DNA from: Symbiodinium kawagutii
Taxonomy: Eukaryota; Sar; Dinophyceae; Suessiales; Symbiodiniaceae
Assembly: GCA_009767595.1 (NCBI GenBank)
Contig: VSDK01022151.1
Span: 186,001-250,000, forward strand
Direction: 5' to 3'
Length of the DNA: 64,000 nt
This document shows positions 13,342 through 24,864 of this stretch, piece after piece. The notes under the pieces were generated by a model. The model saw only the letters and a program-made list of their open reading frames with translations, was not told where the DNA came from and did not search any database. The position numbers were made by a program, and so were the translations under genes. The number at the start of each line of letters is the position of its first letter. Positions within the stretch are counted from its first letter, which is position 1.

Positions 13342-13482
13342 TTAGTGCAAAAATGATGCCCACGCAGTGTTGAGTGAGTTCAGGTTTTGTGGGTAGATAT
13401 AATCGCCCCAAAGGAGCTGGTAGTTGTTGACATCCTCACCATACCAGAAAAGCATTGACCAATGATCCTCCGGGCCATGCTC
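13342..13482 (-). CDS. Possible last exon or ORF remnant, aromatic-rich
   Basis: The minus strand reads 46 codons to TAA, including GEDVNNYQLLWGDYIYPQNL, rich in Trp and Tyr. A second minus frame (13380-13646) overlaps it and also looks protein-like, which suggests a frameshifted copy. The composition is AT-richer than the GC islands, so it may have a different origin. Family not recognised. Confidence 0.28.
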   Translation of the reverse strand, partial: EHGPEDHWSMLFWYGEDVNNYQLLWGDYIYPQNLNSLNTAWASFLH

Positions 13483-13693
13483 TCATATTGAAAACCATCC
13501 TGAAAGACTAAACCAAGCCCAACCATGGTCCAATTCGGAGACCAGAAATGCCAATACAAACACAGTGCAACATTGGGAATACATGTGGCCTTTCCATTCA
13601 TTACAAGCCACCGTAAATAGGTGTTACTAGCATTGCAGCGGTTCATCTAATCAAATAATATATTGGTAAGTAAATGGCGCCCGTGTCTGGCAT

Positions 13694-13885
13694 ATGCGTC
13701 TACACCATCTCTATGTATCCAGGCTACGTCCGTACATACCGCAAGATCAACCAGGAGTTTTCACACCTGTCGAGGTTGTCCATGAATTCAGGTATCCCAA
13801 ACACCGACGATTTCCCCCCGATGCATGCTTTGAGGATAAAAACTATTCATGGACAACGCCATGGGTGCAAATGAACTCGTGGTAA
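13694..13885 (+). CDS. Possible last exon, 63 codons to TAA
   Basis: The plus strand reads from a Met through YIPQDQPGVFTPVEVVHEFR to TTPWVQMNSW and TAA. Residue content (Phe, Tyr, Trp, Asp) is natural for a globular protein, and the complementary strand reads less well. The true start may lie upstream. It faces the minus-strand segment at 13342-13482. Not recognised. Confidence 0.33.
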   Translation: MRLHHLYVSRLRPYIPQDQPGVFTPVEVVHEFRYPKHRRFPPDACFEDKNYSWTTPWVQMNSW

Positions 13886-13887
13886 CC

Positions 13888-13952
13888 ACCAAAAACCTGT
13901 GCTTTAGGGATAAACTGATCCAAAAACTTGCGCTTTAGGGATAAACTGATCC
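13888..13952 (+). repeat. Direct duplication of about 31 bp
   Basis: GCTTTAGGGATAAACTGATC occurs twice in tandem with small differences. Confidence 0.85.
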
Positions 13953-14284
13953 TCCCTGATCAAGTAAGTCAGTATATTGAGGTCACGGCCTGGGGCCCTC
14001 ATGCACTCACAAACTGGACGACTGCTGTAATTGCTGTTATCCCTGCTGGCAGGGTAGTGATCATCACTCGAACAATAGTTTTAAAGCAATTCACTACTAG
14101 TTGATGGTTAGTTGATTGCTATTTATCACTTTCTTTGATGATTAATGACTGATTGATTTAACCATCCATTAACCATCAGGTAACCATTCATCAAGCATAG
14201 TTTACCCTCACTCTTCACCAATATCAACCATCAACTTATGATTGATGTTGATCCAGTGATGATCCATTCATCATCATAGCTTAT

Positions 14285-14383
14285 CTGGTGGTTTTAACCT
14301 TTATAAAATTTTGGTCAACCAACCAATCACTTCTTACTCTTGGGGAAAAACTAATCATGTTTACATGTTTGAAACCAACAACC
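14285..14383. mobile_element. MITE-like element, family 2
   Basis: Begins CTGGTGGTTTTAACC and ends GAAACCAACAACCA, with GTCAACCAACCAATCAC inside. It shares the plan of the copies at 15211, 20761 and 56983. Confidence 0.5.
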
Positions 14384-14672
14384 AATTGTTTTATATCCCC
14401 TATAATTGCTGGTGAACTTATCACTATAATTCTCTAATAAAACCATGAAGAAACGGGCTGTTGGACCATTATCATTGGTGATTATCCCCTATTCTCCTTG
14501 TAAAATCAACCATTATCATCCTTAGCTTAGCTTATCCTACAAAACCTATTAATCCCTATAAAACTATTCGCCCCTATAACATTATCAATACCCTATTAAT
14601 CCCTATGAAACCATCATGTCATAGCTTATCCTTTCAACGGTTCGGGATTGGCATCAGCCGCAGTCCGAGTCA

Positions 14673-14699
14673 CTACTTCTGTTCGGATCCTCCTTGGAC
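14673..14699 (-). CDS. Possible short terminal exon
   Basis: After a minus-strand acceptor (CACCAGCCTCAG), eight codons (VQGGSEQK) end in TAG. This fits the phase-0 end of the exon at 16547-16628. Two other frames and the plus strand are also open here, so the call is weak. Confidence 0.15.
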   Translation of the reverse strand, partial: VQGGSEQK

Positions 14700-14767
14700 C
14701 TGAGGCTGGTGGTGATCCTAAGAAATGATGAGAAATAACCAGCAATGACCCGTTCTTAAGAACGTCG

Positions 14768-14990
14768 ACGACCACAACAACAACAACCACAACAACATAA
14801 CAACACCAGCAGCAGCAACAACAACAACAACAACAAGAAGAACAACGACCACAAGAACAACGACCACAAGAACAACGACAACAACAACTTAAACAACTAA
14901 AACGACTAGAACGACTAAAACAACAAAAACAACAAAAACGACTAAAGCAACAAAAACAACAAAAGCGACTAAAACAACCACAACCACGAC
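14768..14990 (+). repeat. CAA-rich interrupted microsatellite
   Basis: ACAACAACA with GACGACC and AAACGACTA variants. The 134-residue minus ORF across it is Cys-rich only because of the repeat. Confidence 0.85.
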
Positions 14991-15210
14991 CAAGATCACA
15001 ACCAACAACAATCATGGAAGATCCTGTCAATAACCTGGCTTATACTGGCTGGTAGTGGTTGACTCATATACTGGCTATTAGTGCTTAAGTGGGTGCATGG
15101 TGGGTACCAGCAACAACCGACGATGCTACTTGTACAATATTGAGATATTGCACATGGTTGTGTTGCTAACATTGTTAACAAGTATCATTGTTATAACTAA
15201 AATGTTAACA

Positions 15211-15297
15211 TGGTTGGTGGTTTCAACCCCTAAAAAAATAGTCGACCAACCAACCACTTGTAAAGGGGTAAATAAAACATGTTGGAAACCACCAACA
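15211..15297. mobile_element. MITE-like element, family 2
   Basis: Begins TGGTTGGTGGTTTCAACCCC and ends GGAAACCACCAACA. A partial second copy starts near 15374. Confidence 0.6.
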
Positions 15298-15436
15298 AAA
15301 AGATGAGTCTCTCACCAAATCTGAATATCGCAGGTTTTCTGGCCAAGAAAAACAATCCACCGAAATCATTGTCTGGTTGGTGGTTGCAACCCCTGTGAAA
15401 ATTTAGTCAACCAACCCACTATCCCAAGTACGGGGG

Positions 15437-15543
15437 TAAACTTACAAGGCGGGGCCCCCTTAGTCTTAGTTAACTAAGTTGGTTTATAACCATACTTCAG
15501 AGGCTTATTAATCAACTTATAACGTTTAGGGGCCCCATCTTGT
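15437..15543. mobile_element. MITE-like element with GGGGCCCC ends
   Basis: Begins TTACAAGGCGGGGCCCCCTT and ends GGGGCCCCATCTTGTAA, inverted ends. Related ends (ACAAGGGACCGGGGCC) occur near 22628, 25155 and 56614, often followed by a TTACGTTATAAGTTGGT-like sequence. Confidence 0.55.
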
Positions 15544-15894
15544 AAAATCATTTGAAACTACAGACCAGCCATTTCGTTCTCGTTTGGTTCCTCCCTTCTT
15601 GTCTAATCGTGGTATTACAGACCCAGAGATGGCGACAGCTTCTGAGAATGGTTGGCACCATACAGAGCGCAACCCCCAAAGATATATGCTTGTTGGTTTA
15701 TAACCCCCGAAAAATCTAGTCATATCATGTCATACCTACCACGGCTGTTAGTTTTATCCACTTCATCACAAGAAGCGCCAGGGCGCACAGGTCTGTAGCA
15801 CATACTTCGGAGAATCCCTTAAACATCATTTTTGTTTGCCCCTCTTGGTGAGGAGCAAAGCTATGCCTGAACCAACGTTAGCTCAGGCACACTA

Positions 15895-15983
15895 CTGGAA
15901 ACCAACAGCTTGACCCTCCCAGATAGTGACCAGTTTGCGCACTTGGGATAGCCTTCTGGTAGGGTCCGGCTGTTGGTTTCCAG
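15895..15983. mobile_element. MITE-like element, CTGGAAACCAACAG ends
   Basis: The 89-bp element starts CTGGAAACCAACAGCTTGAC and ends GTCCGGCTGTTGGTTTCCAG, near-perfect inverted ends. It is the reverse of 63633-63731 with about 80% similar bases by eye. Confidence 0.7.
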
Positions 15984-16149
15984 GAGGCTTTCTCCATGAT
16001 CGCAGGGTTTCAAGAGCTATTTCAATAGTGAAACGTCCCATGGAGAGTAGCTCTGAATGACTCCCTCAGAATCTTTCTTGCCACCAGCATTCAGCCACAC
16101 AACCATGACAAGAAAAACAGAAACCAACGTGCACGACAAGAAGAACATG

Positions 16150-16264
16150 AACGAAAACACCACCACCAACACCACCAACATCGCCACCAACAACACCGCC
16201 ACCATCACCACCACCACCATCACCAACAACAACAGCAACAACAACAGCAACAACAACAACAACA
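16150..16264 (+). repeat. CAC/CAA microsatellite
   Basis: Runs of CACCAC and AACAACAGC; the ORFs over it (poly-Leu, poly-Asn) are artefacts. Confidence 0.85.
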
Positions 16265-16546
16265 ATCCATTTGCCATTTGCCATTAACCATTCATTCAGC
16301 AGTACATGCGCCATCTATTAACCAACAATTAACCATCAATCAAGCAACTACTACAACGATCAATTGATATCAATTGTATAGCCGTTGACTAACCATCCCA
16401 AATATAGGAAAAAAGGATCGAGACCACCAACTACGTGTTTTTAATCATCACCAATTAGTGGTGAGGCTTCAAAGCACCACCAACGAGTTCGGCATCACCT
16501 AACCATCAAAGCCCTGGCCCACCGTCCCGTGACCGTTGGAACTCAC

Positions 16547-16628
16547 AGTTCGCTCGTGGTCACGAGCGCCCTTCGTCCCAGACACTTCGACGGTGGCTTC
16601 ACGTAGAATTTGAACTCCTTCGGCGCAC
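16547..16628 (-). CDS. Putative internal exon with consensus donor
   Basis: The minus strand shows acceptor TTCCATCCTTAG, an 82-nt exon and a consensus GTGAGT donor. The frame that fits the exon at 17198-17265 reads CAEGVQILREATVEVSGTKG and on. A second open frame (APKEFKFYVKPPSKCLGRRA) cannot be excluded. The edges are the best supported of the minus-strand candidates. Confidence 0.4.
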
Positions 16629-17197
16629 CTAAGGATGGAACGTTGCACGTTTCGCTGAGGTGCGCTGGTGTCAAGATGGGGCCCCCTTGTTATAAGTTGG
16701 TGAATAAGCCATTTCACTATGGCTATAGTAGTTACCCTACTTAGGGCCAATAAAAGATAAAGAATAGAAAACCCTTGTGGCTGGAAGATAGTGATAGCAA
16801 CACGTTTGTCAATTGATGGTAGTCATGAGTAATTAGTAGTTCATCCTGATGATGAGTAAATAGTGAGTAACAATGATGATAATGATGACGCCTTAGCTTG
16901 GACTTAAAGTTGATGATAATGAGTAAATAGCTAATGATTAATGCTCGCTGACGGTGAATACTGGCAACAATGACTCACAATCATCTGCGTGATGATTGCA
17001 ATGATGATCCATACTTATAGTAATTGTAGCCGTGATGGTTGCTACTGTATCATGTAGAATGACGGTAATGATGGTTGCTACTTGCTACTCATCGAAGAAT
17101 GAGAATCCCAGGGACTGAAGCTACTTCGCACTCACTGTTCACCCACCAGAATTCTAGGCCACCGCGAAAAAGTGGGTAGACATGGGTAAACGTTCAC

Positions 17198-17265
17198 GCA
17201 GGTGGCACAGGAACCAACCGTGAGAAACTCGTTGATTCGCCACCCGGAATTCCCGATGTGCCGCT
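17198..17265 (-). CDS. Putative internal exon, Ser/Pro/Gly-rich
   Basis: Minus-strand reading: SGTSGIPGGESTSFSRLVPV then PP, ending in a GTGAACG donor. It ends with two bases of a codon, which the next candidate exon (16547-16628) completes as Ala. The acceptor (CCAACGAAG) is weak. The style matches gene A. Confidence 0.33.
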
Positions 17266-17300
17266 CTTCGTTGGCACGGAGCATTGTATATAGACACCCA

Positions 17301-17382
17301 GTTTCTCAAAGAACGGAACCCCAAAACTGGTTGGTTGGTTTCTAAATTGGATGATTTGTGGGACCCCCCATTTTAAGATACC
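17301..17382. mobile_element. MITE-like element, family 3
   Basis: Begins GTTTCTCAAAGAACGGAACC and ends GGATGATTTGTGGGACCCCC. The ends are related by inversion to the other family 3 copies. Confidence 0.5.
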
Positions 17383-17442
17383 ATATCTACCCACACTTGG
17401 GAGCTATTGGAGGCTGCTTAGAAGACTGGAGTGTTTGTGGGC

Positions 17443-17443
<1 letters not shown>

Positions 17444-17490
<47 letters not shown>

Positions 17491-17491
17491 G
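17444..17491 (+). repeat. (CAA)n microsatellite
   Basis: About 15 CAA triplets. Confidence 0.9.
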
Positions 17492-18039
17492 AACAAAAAC
17501 TATTTGTTTGAAGGAGAAGCCATGATTAATTCGCCATCATCTGTTTCAGCAGTCTGCTCATGATTGATTCCCATGTTGGATGATTGGTTGCTAAAAAGAT
17601 CAGAATGGGATGATTTGTCGGCTTGAAGGAAAACCATGGCAAATCAACCACAACAACAACCACAACAACCATGTGTTCAAAGGAAAACCGACCTATAAAC
17701 CACCTCTAAACTTCGAGTATAAACCACCAATAAACTGACTGATGAAACCATATCATGCAACAAAACCTGTGAAAAAGACCCTGTCAAAAAAATGTTTTTT
17801 TCTCATGTCAGCTTGAAGGAAAGCCATGGCAAAGCATATCCGACCCATAAACCACCTATAAGCCACCTATAAACCACCAATATTCAATAAACTGACTGAG
17901 GAAACTGATGGCAAAGCATCCCGGTTCCCCTATCATTAACCATTGTTTTCCTAAAATGATTGTTGGGAATTATCCCCCACTATTGGTTGGTTAACTGCTT
18001 GACCCGTAACCCATGGCAAAGCATATCCGGTGGATCTTT

Positions 18040-18143
18040 GCTTCATCGTCGTCAGCTTCGCCAGGTGACGAAGCCTCGCCAGACCCACGGGGCCAGCAGA
18101 CCTGGGATGGAGCTCAGCCATGGGCTCCCCAAACGTTGCTGGG
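18040..18143 (-). CDS. Putative exon of gene A (frame uncertain)
   Basis: Minus-strand acceptor GTGGCTGCCCAG is followed by two open frames. The better one reads TFGEPMAELHPRSAGPVGLA and continues open. The donor is not clear, so the left edge is approximate. GC-rich in AT-rich surroundings. Confidence 0.25.
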
Positions 18144-18908
18144 CAGCCACGTAACCATGCTTAACGGTGGTTAATAACGGTCCTAATGATGGTTAGTGAT
18201 GATGGTGAGTGAGGATGGTTGGTGATGATGGTGAGTGAGGATAGTTGGTGATGATGGTTGGTGATGATGGTTGGTGATAGTCGTTGACGACATGATGATT
18301 AATGATGGTTGGCACTGGCTGTATAATTATCCATGAGACGTGATGATGGACTTTAGTGTATACTGGCTAGCAACAATCCGTTAAGGATTGATTCTGCAAG
18401 TTGGTTTTGCCAAGTGCTCGAATGAGAATGTCTGGGCGTGGATGCTCACAACGATCGAAGTTTGACCATGCGAGTACGACCATTGTATTTCGCTCACTGT
18501 TTCCATTGATTGGTGTGCATGTGTTGGCAGCAAGTCATTGTTGTGAAAGTGAATCATGATGGTTGATCATGGTTAATGATGGCTCATAATGATTAACGAT
18601 GCTTATAATATTGTGTTCAAGTCCCTATTTCTGCCGGTTGTATCCCCAACATTGCTCGAATTTCTGGTTTTCCACGCCGGATGAATGGAAATGACAGGGC
18701 CTTCACCGCCATGTTTCACTTGTCCTGTGCTATCCAGTCGGTCAGTGCTAATCAATGCTTGGGAGGTTAAGGGCTGGTGAATGGTTCACTAGTTTGAGTT
18801 CCGCTCTTAGTTGCAACGAACCAAGAACAACAACTATACATATATAATTGATGACTGATGATTGCCACACTGTTCTTTACAAAGCTTATTCATATCATTA
18901 TTTGTAAA

Positions 18909-19015
18909 TAGTTGCTTCTCAAAGTAATGGTACCCCCCAAATCATCCCACAATAATCATGTTTAGAAATAAACCAGGCATAACAATGGGGTTCCCTATGG
19001 CTTGAGAAAGCCTCA
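18909..19015. mobile_element. MITE-like element, family 3
   Basis: Begins TTGCTTCTCAAAGTAATGG, with GTACCCCCCAAATCATCCCA inside, and ends GGCTTGAGAAAGCC. Confidence 0.55.
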
Positions 19016-19059
19016 AATACTATGAGCACTATCACCTACATAGCAAGGCTGCCGGCCAC

Positions 19060-19106
19060 CCCCATGGCCCGATTTCAGTTCAGTTGACGCCACGAAGGAA
19101 CCGGAG
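19060..19106 (-). CDS. Putative short exon of gene A with SGSFVAS motif
   Basis: Minus-strand acceptor CAGGCCTACCCAG, then SGSFVASTELKSGHG, then donor G|GTGGCC. The SGSFVA string resembles the GSFVPP and GSFVAP motifs in the islands at 22479-22611 and 23619-23703. That resemblance is the main reason for assigning the strand. Confidence 0.32.
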
Positions 19107-19750
19107 CTGGGTAGGCCTGGCAAAGGGAAGAGAACAAAATCAGGGATGGTGATGGGCTAAGGGATGGGTAAGGGATGGTTGACAGTGGATGAATAATGAT
19201 GGTCAAACATAGATTAAACATGGATTAACCAGGATTCATATTGGTTAATAATCACCATTACTCATAATTGATAAATATCGATTGATCCATTGATCAACAC
19301 TGGATCAGAAACATTATCAATGGTAGATCAAAAGATGATGGTTAAAAATTGATAATGATAGTAATCATAAGTACGAATAATGGTTTGATAATCAACAAGC
19401 AACCACGTTCATCGAGAAAGGGAAATGACACCAATAACAATGACAATGATAATGTATTATAATCTTAAAGATGATTTGCCATTCAAAAATAGATTCATCA
19501 TGGGTCAATGATTCATGGATTGACCTTTTAATGATCTATTCTGACCATGATCAGTAATTGATTGCTACATGATGAGTGGTGGTTAGCCATGGGCAAATAG
19601 GCATTCCGAACGGCACCAGGCTTCGTAACTAAGGCACAACTGGTACCTTCAGGCGCCCCAAATGACCATTGCTGGGGCTGTCTGCCAGAAATGGGGCTTT
19701 CTTCAAGGATACCCTTGGGCCTTGGATGGCAACAACAAACAACATGACAC

Positions 19751-19870
19751 ATATGGCTATGGGTCCATGTTAACCATCAATTTTGGCTTATAATGACCAA
19801 CCAAATCATAGGGAAAACAATGGTTAATGATAGGGGAACCAGGGGTACAGGGCTTTGACTCACAGCCATA
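19751..19870. mobile_element. MITE-like element, family 1
   Basis: The ends are ATATGGCTATGGGTC and GACTCACAGCCATA. The interior is nearly the same as in the copies at 12973 and 63089. Confidence 0.75.
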
Positions 19871-20760
19871 TGGCTGTCAAGTGCCCCAAGTATCCCTGGC
19901 TGTTGCCCAAATATGACCCACTAGATTAGCTATTGGGATGTGAACTCCCATTTTCGGTATGGTTGGTTGCGACTCATAGCCATGTAGTAGCAAGATTTGG
20001 TGTTTCAATCTTCCAAAGTCATCCTGGTCTCAACCATCCGTACTCCTTGTTAAGCAACAATGTTTTCATTACATTTTGTCATCATTATCAACCTCATTAT
20101 ATACTAGCATTTGCTTTGAACCCTCCTGGTAGCTCGAAATCACTCCCGCTTTAAGGCTGTTTAAGAGGCTATATGGGTACCCGTGGCTCCGAATCGCTCC
20201 CTCCGAAGCAACAGCCAGATTAAAGATCATGGTTGTGCATATTCTCCATTGTCGGCCATCTCTATTGACCTTTTTGTCAATGTTCGCAACCATGTTAACC
20301 ATCATCCATTGATCATCATTGTAAACCTTTTAAGATATAAAGTTTCAATAATAAACAATAAAGCTTGACAATGATGTTTGTTAACCGCTAACACTGCTCA
20401 TGATATCAAACATCGTCATTCCGCTTTATGGTATTCTCCAGACTTTTTACCATTTTATGAGTAATCAACATCATCCATCACTACAGACCTTGATGTATAT
20501 ACAGAAAGAAAGCGGTGTATGCATAAACAAAAATAGATAGAGAGAGATTTCAATATATCTATATATATACAAAATATATACACACACGTTTAATATGTAT
20601 ATAAAACACATAAATCAATGAATAACACCTTTAGTGTACACTATGGTGAACTAACATGGCAATTGAAAATCACCATTTCCAATAGGTAAGCAATCTACAA
20701 TTGGAGGATTATCCATTGCTATGTTAGATCACCTTAGGTGTAAATACGATTGCTTAGCTG

Positions 20761-20862
20761 ATTGGTGGTTTCGACCCGAACAAAAAAAATGCTTATCAAC
20801 CAACCATGTGTTAACGATTACGTTTGGGAAACCAATCAAAATGTGAAGCAAACCACCAACCA
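20761..20862. mobile_element. MITE-like element, family 2
   Basis: Begins ATTGGTGGTTTCGACCC and ends AAACCACCAACCA, with ATCAACCAACCATGTG inside. Confidence 0.6.
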
Positions 20863-21964
20863 GTAGCAAACTTAACCATCATTGTTGCTTATAATCCCCT
20901 ATCATTAACCATTGTTATCAACCATTATATTAACCAATCAAACCACCATCCAGTAGTTGTTTCACCACTATAGTTGCTCATGATCCCCTCTCATTGACCA
21001 TTTTTGGCTGGTTATAACCCTTGGTTAACCCTATCATTAACCACCAACCAGTACACCACAAACCCAGCGCCGCGGCCTAGAGTGAAGCCTCGGCCATCAC
21101 GGCCACCAACCATGGGCTTCACGAGAAATTGATGGGTCAGTGGTCAATACTAACCATGGGATCTAATTCATAACCATGGTGAAACATGAAGTAGCTCAGG
21201 TTCACTACCATTTGAAACATGAGGTAGCTAATAACAGTGGGAACTAGCTCATTGATTGATAATCATCTTAACAATCATCAATCAAATTGAAAAAATACAG
21301 GTTGTTCACAAGGAAATTCGTTGGTCAATAAAGCCCTGATGGCTAAAAATTATGCCATTGGGCCATGGACTTCACTGACTAATTGTTAATAATTACCATG
21401 GGATATTTCTTGTGAAGCCCTGATGGTCAGTGATGGCCTACTTCACAGTATTCAGCATCCATTAGTGATTGATGGTTAATAAGCACTGTTAAATGCTCAC
21501 CATTGGCCATGTTCACTACCATGTTCAGAATAACTATGGCTCATTTGTTAATAAGCATTGTGAAGCGCAAGTTGTGATCAGTAACAACTGGCCAATAGTG
21601 ATGAAAATCTGCTTCATAATGGTTTGGCTTGATCAAACTGTGAATGAAGCAATATGTCACTTTATGTATGTGCTTTTCGGTTTTCCTGGTGAACATGTCT
21701 GGTCAAGCAGTAACCAACTGGGTGTCACACAAAATAGGTGACCCACCAAATCATCCAAGATTAATCACTTATAATTATTCATAAATCAACTCTTTTTGGG
21801 ATTCTCAACTTCAAGAAACACCAAACTAATGATGGATCATTAGGCACCAATGGTGTGGATCATTGTGCAGGGAAGCCTCACAACAAAAGAACCAAGGTAA
21901 GCATCAACCAGCCACGCCGGTGTCAGCCTGTCAGCCCCGAACAATCAGAACTAAAATCCCCCAG

Positions 21965-22032
21965 GGTTTTCCAGAAAATCTGCGATGAGCTTTCCTACGA
22001 AGACTCTGAAGTGGTCAAGCATGGGCTTGATG
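21965..22032 (+). CDS. Putative exon, strand conflicts with neighbours
   Basis: Plus-strand acceptor AAAATCCCCCAG is followed by VFQKICDELSYEDSEVVKHG and LD, a natural-looking acidic helix. The donor is unclear (GA-type at the end given, or GT after codon 16). The minus strand has a rival, VFVGKLIADFLENPGGF then TAG, which could be a last exon of gene A. Confidence 0.28.
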
Positions 22033-22478
22033 GATCTTCAACCAACCATTCCGAATATTGGGGAAATAAAAAATGCTTAAAACCCCCAACTATGTGTGAT
22101 ATAACCAAGGCCAAACGGGATCAAGGCATTGCATCCATTTGTTGTAAACCAATTTGCTAAACCATATGACCACTGTTAAAGCCATTTTTGAGGCATTCAA
22201 CATCATACCACAATTATCAACGAAGGTAGCACCACAATTTATCACCATTCGTAAGGCATATAACAAGAGTAATAACCTTTTACTATACCATTCTATCATG
22301 ATTAAATAACCCCCTATAAATACTAGTCGTAGAACCATATAACTATTTATATGCCTGCAAAAATGTATATTAAAAGCATTTTTAAACCATATGTATTCTT
22401 TGCCATTAATATATACACAATTCATTGAACCACTATTTTTTGTGACCATAAAATCATTTTTCTCACGTTTTCTGCCAC

Positions 22479-22611
22479 CAGGCAGCTATGGCTCGTTGGG
22501 ATCGGTGGCACGAAGGATCCGGTGGCTGGCGGTACATAGGAACCAGTGCTGGTGCCCAGCACCGGTGGCACATAGGAACCCGAGGTGGCCAAGGCTGGCG
22601 CGATGTAGGAC
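22479..22611 (-). CDS. Gene A exon with GSYVPP repeats
   Basis: The minus strand reads 44 codons containing four imperfect units: SYIAPALATSG, SYVPPVLGTSTG, SYVPPATG and SFVPPIPTS. The edges are acceptor CGCCATCGAG and donor GTGGCAG. Differences between units fall mainly at third codon positions. The third-position-aligned plus frame has three TAG stops exactly where minus has Tyr, which favours minus. Pro/Tyr/Ser repeats suggest a structural or scaffold protein, but function is not known. An ATG-to-TAG plus-strand ORF of about 55 codons, Trp-rich, also covers the island. Confidence 0.45.
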
Positions 22612-23618
22612 CTCGATGGCGAAAAGCTCAAGGGACCGGGGCTTCTAAACCTTAGCGATTCCTTGGTGAACAGAACTAGGGCAACTACCAGGCAAATGGC
22701 TGGTTAATGGTTGGTGGTTATAAGGGGGAACAATATCAACTACAAGGCAAAAAGCTGGCCTACCATTTGGTTGCACCACTCCGGGTCACTCCTGGCCCCG
22801 CTGCCCCTTTTTTTCAAGGGGTTTAAATTGGTACCTCTCGCGAGCCGCTCATCGCTCCCTCACACCGACCAGCCAGTAACTTGAGAAACACCCACTCCCT
22901 CTGGAAGAAACCACCAACTATAGTAGTGCTTTGACCATTTTTGTTGGTTATTCTCCCCTTTCATTAACCACTATAATCCGAGACTATTAGTTGGTATATC
23001 TCCTACATTAGTCAACCAACCAACCGTTAGCCAATATTGGGAAAATAAACATGTTCAAAACCACCCATCATAAACCACCATTCTGAGAAACCTAAGATTT
23101 GTTTCACCTGTTGGTTATCCCCTATTAGCCACTATTTGGCGAAACCATCAATCCCATATTACTAATCCCATTAATCGCCCATTATGAACCATTATAGCCC
23201 CCTATAAAAACTACTAAGAAACTCCCAATTTTCAGAACCTATAGTTGTTGAACCATTACCCTTGGTTTATTATCCCCTGTTATTAACCTCTATAATCTTA
23301 TTCATCCAAATATTAATCCCCCATTGTAGAATAGTCACCACATGTCCAAGACCATTCATCTCCTATTATGAACCATTTTAGACGCACCTATCCTATACAA
23401 ACCATTCTCAGAAACCCCCACATCTTCAAAAGTAGTTGTTTCACCACTATTTCTGCTTCCCAACAAAAAAATCTTTGAAACCACCAACCAGATTCAGGAA
23501 CCTCCACATCTTCAAAAGTAGTTGTTTTCCACCATTATAATCCCATTAATCCATTTTTATCCCCAATTCTAGAACCCTCACATTTTCAAAAAACACCTCA
23601 TCTCCCAGCCTTCACCAC

Positions 23619-23703
23619 CCCCCCAGGGTGTCCCTGCTGCGTGCCACCCACCGGCGCTACAAAGCTGCCGCCCGAGAACATGGGGACCAAGCTGCTGGGA
23701 TAC
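23619..23703 (-). CDS. Putative gene A exon with GGSFVAP motif
   Basis: Minus-strand acceptor CCCTCCGTAG, then YPSSLVPMFSGGSFVAPVGG and TQQGHPG, with GTGG donor-like bases. The SFVAP core matches the neighbouring exon. The plus strand has a credible rival after a strong pyrimidine tract (ATKLPPENMGTKLLGYLRRD), so confidence is limited. Confidence 0.33.
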
Positions 23704-23754
23704 CTACGGAGGGACGCGCAACGGTTGGGGAAGTTGGTTGGTGAAACGATGGCG

Positions 23755-23885
23755 AATTTGGACGATAAATGGCTGGTAAATGGCTGATGAATGGCAAATA
23801 AATGGCTGGTAAATTTGGCTGGTAAATGGCTGGTAAATTTGGCTGGTAAATTTGGCTGGTAAATGGCTGGTAAATGCTGGTTAAT
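23755..23885 (+). repeat. Short tandem repeat, AATGGCTGGTA units
   Basis: Alternating AATGGCTGGTA and AATTTGGCTGGTA units, about ten copies, directly right of the GC-rich island at 23619. Confidence 0.85.
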
Positions 23886-24136
23886 CAGTAGTTCAATGAT
23901 TGTTGATGGTTAGTTGATGGTTGATGATAGCACTCTGGCGGTTCATCAATCTAAGCACCAAGCAAAAAAAAGGTTCATTGATGATGAATGTCACCAATTG
24001 CAATGGACAAAAGCAACTACTACAACTAGCTATACGTCAAAACCCTAGTTGCTAGTTGTTATCTCCCAACATTAACCATATTAACCAGCTGTTATTGGTT
24101 GGTGAACTCCCCCATGAACCATCCCCAACTGATCAC

Positions 24137-24227
24137 GCGCTCGCCGAGCCGCGGGGCCGCCATGGGCGCCGGTACCACCATGGGCGGTGCCGCTGGGGGA
24201 AGCGCTTCCCCGGGCAAGGTGGCGTGC
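24137..24227 (-). CDS. Putative gene A exon, Pro/Ala-rich
   Basis: The minus strand reads LPGEALPPAAPPMVVPAPMA and on, from an acceptor at GCAGTCGAG to GTGATC (or a GC donor a few bases earlier). It accepts the two-base overhang of the exon at 24750-24864. The plus strand reads as a Gly/Ala-rich frame (GAAMGAGTTMGGAAGGSASP), so strand is not proven. Confidence 0.3.
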
Positions 24228-24312
24228 CTCGACTGCAACGCAGGCGCTGGTGATGGTGGCGATGATCAACAGCTAGGGTTTATCAATGGTTATTTGTAGG
24301 GAATAAGAATGG

Positions 24313-24359
<47 letters not shown>

Positions 24360-24379
24360 AATCATCGTCATCATCATCG

Positions 24380-24446
<67 letters not shown>
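24313..24446 (+). repeat. (ATC)n microsatellite, long
   Basis: About 45 ATC/CAT triplets with a few ATCGTC interruptions. The poly-Asp minus ORF is an artefact. Confidence 0.92.
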
Positions 24447-24749
24447 TCTGTATGATGGCGGTGACGATAGTCATATCATCCTAGTCACTGCGGTCAACCA
24501 ATGATTGAAAGGTGATCACTTAAGACTGTTCACCCATAGCCCAACATACTTCCGGCAACCATTGTGAACGGAGAAAAAACAGCAAATGCCGAAAAAAATG
24601 TACAATATCGCCATCCATTATGATCCATGATGAACCATGATATACCATGATGATCCATAATGGTGGATTTTCAACTCATAATCAACTATGGTAATGGCTA
24701 AGTTCGGGTCATCCATGATGAACCATCAGCTTGTCACATGGTTCACCAC

Positions 24750-24864
24750 GTCCCAAGCTGATCTCCCCTGGCACCACCGGTGGTGCCCAGGTGCAAGTAG
24801 CTGCTGGTGGGCAGCAAGGGTTGTGGCACTGGGTGCGCAACGTACCTGGAGCGAGAACCGCGAG
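24750..24864 (-). CDS. Putative gene A exon
   Basis: Minus-strand acceptor GTCGTCACCTGCAG, 37 codons including RYVAHPVPQPLLPTSSYLHL, donor GTGGTG. It starts and ends with two-base overhangs. The rival plus-strand frame (AQVQVAAGGQQGLWHWVRNV) has a comparable acceptor and a GTGACG donor. Confidence 0.3.

Larger units (their letters stand above)
17266..21964. other. Repetitive matrix with few candidate exons
   Basis: Besides the exons and elements listed, this holds AT-rich spacer with a TA-rich stretch at 20540-20640. Islands near 19640-19700 (plus APQMTIAGAVCQKWGFLQGY; minus QPQQWSFGAPE) and 21065-21125 are possible exons not called with confidence. Confidence 0.5.

Noticed and set aside
24283-24474. 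Poly-aspartate ORF
   Set aside because: Produced by the ATC repeat; no other coding sign.
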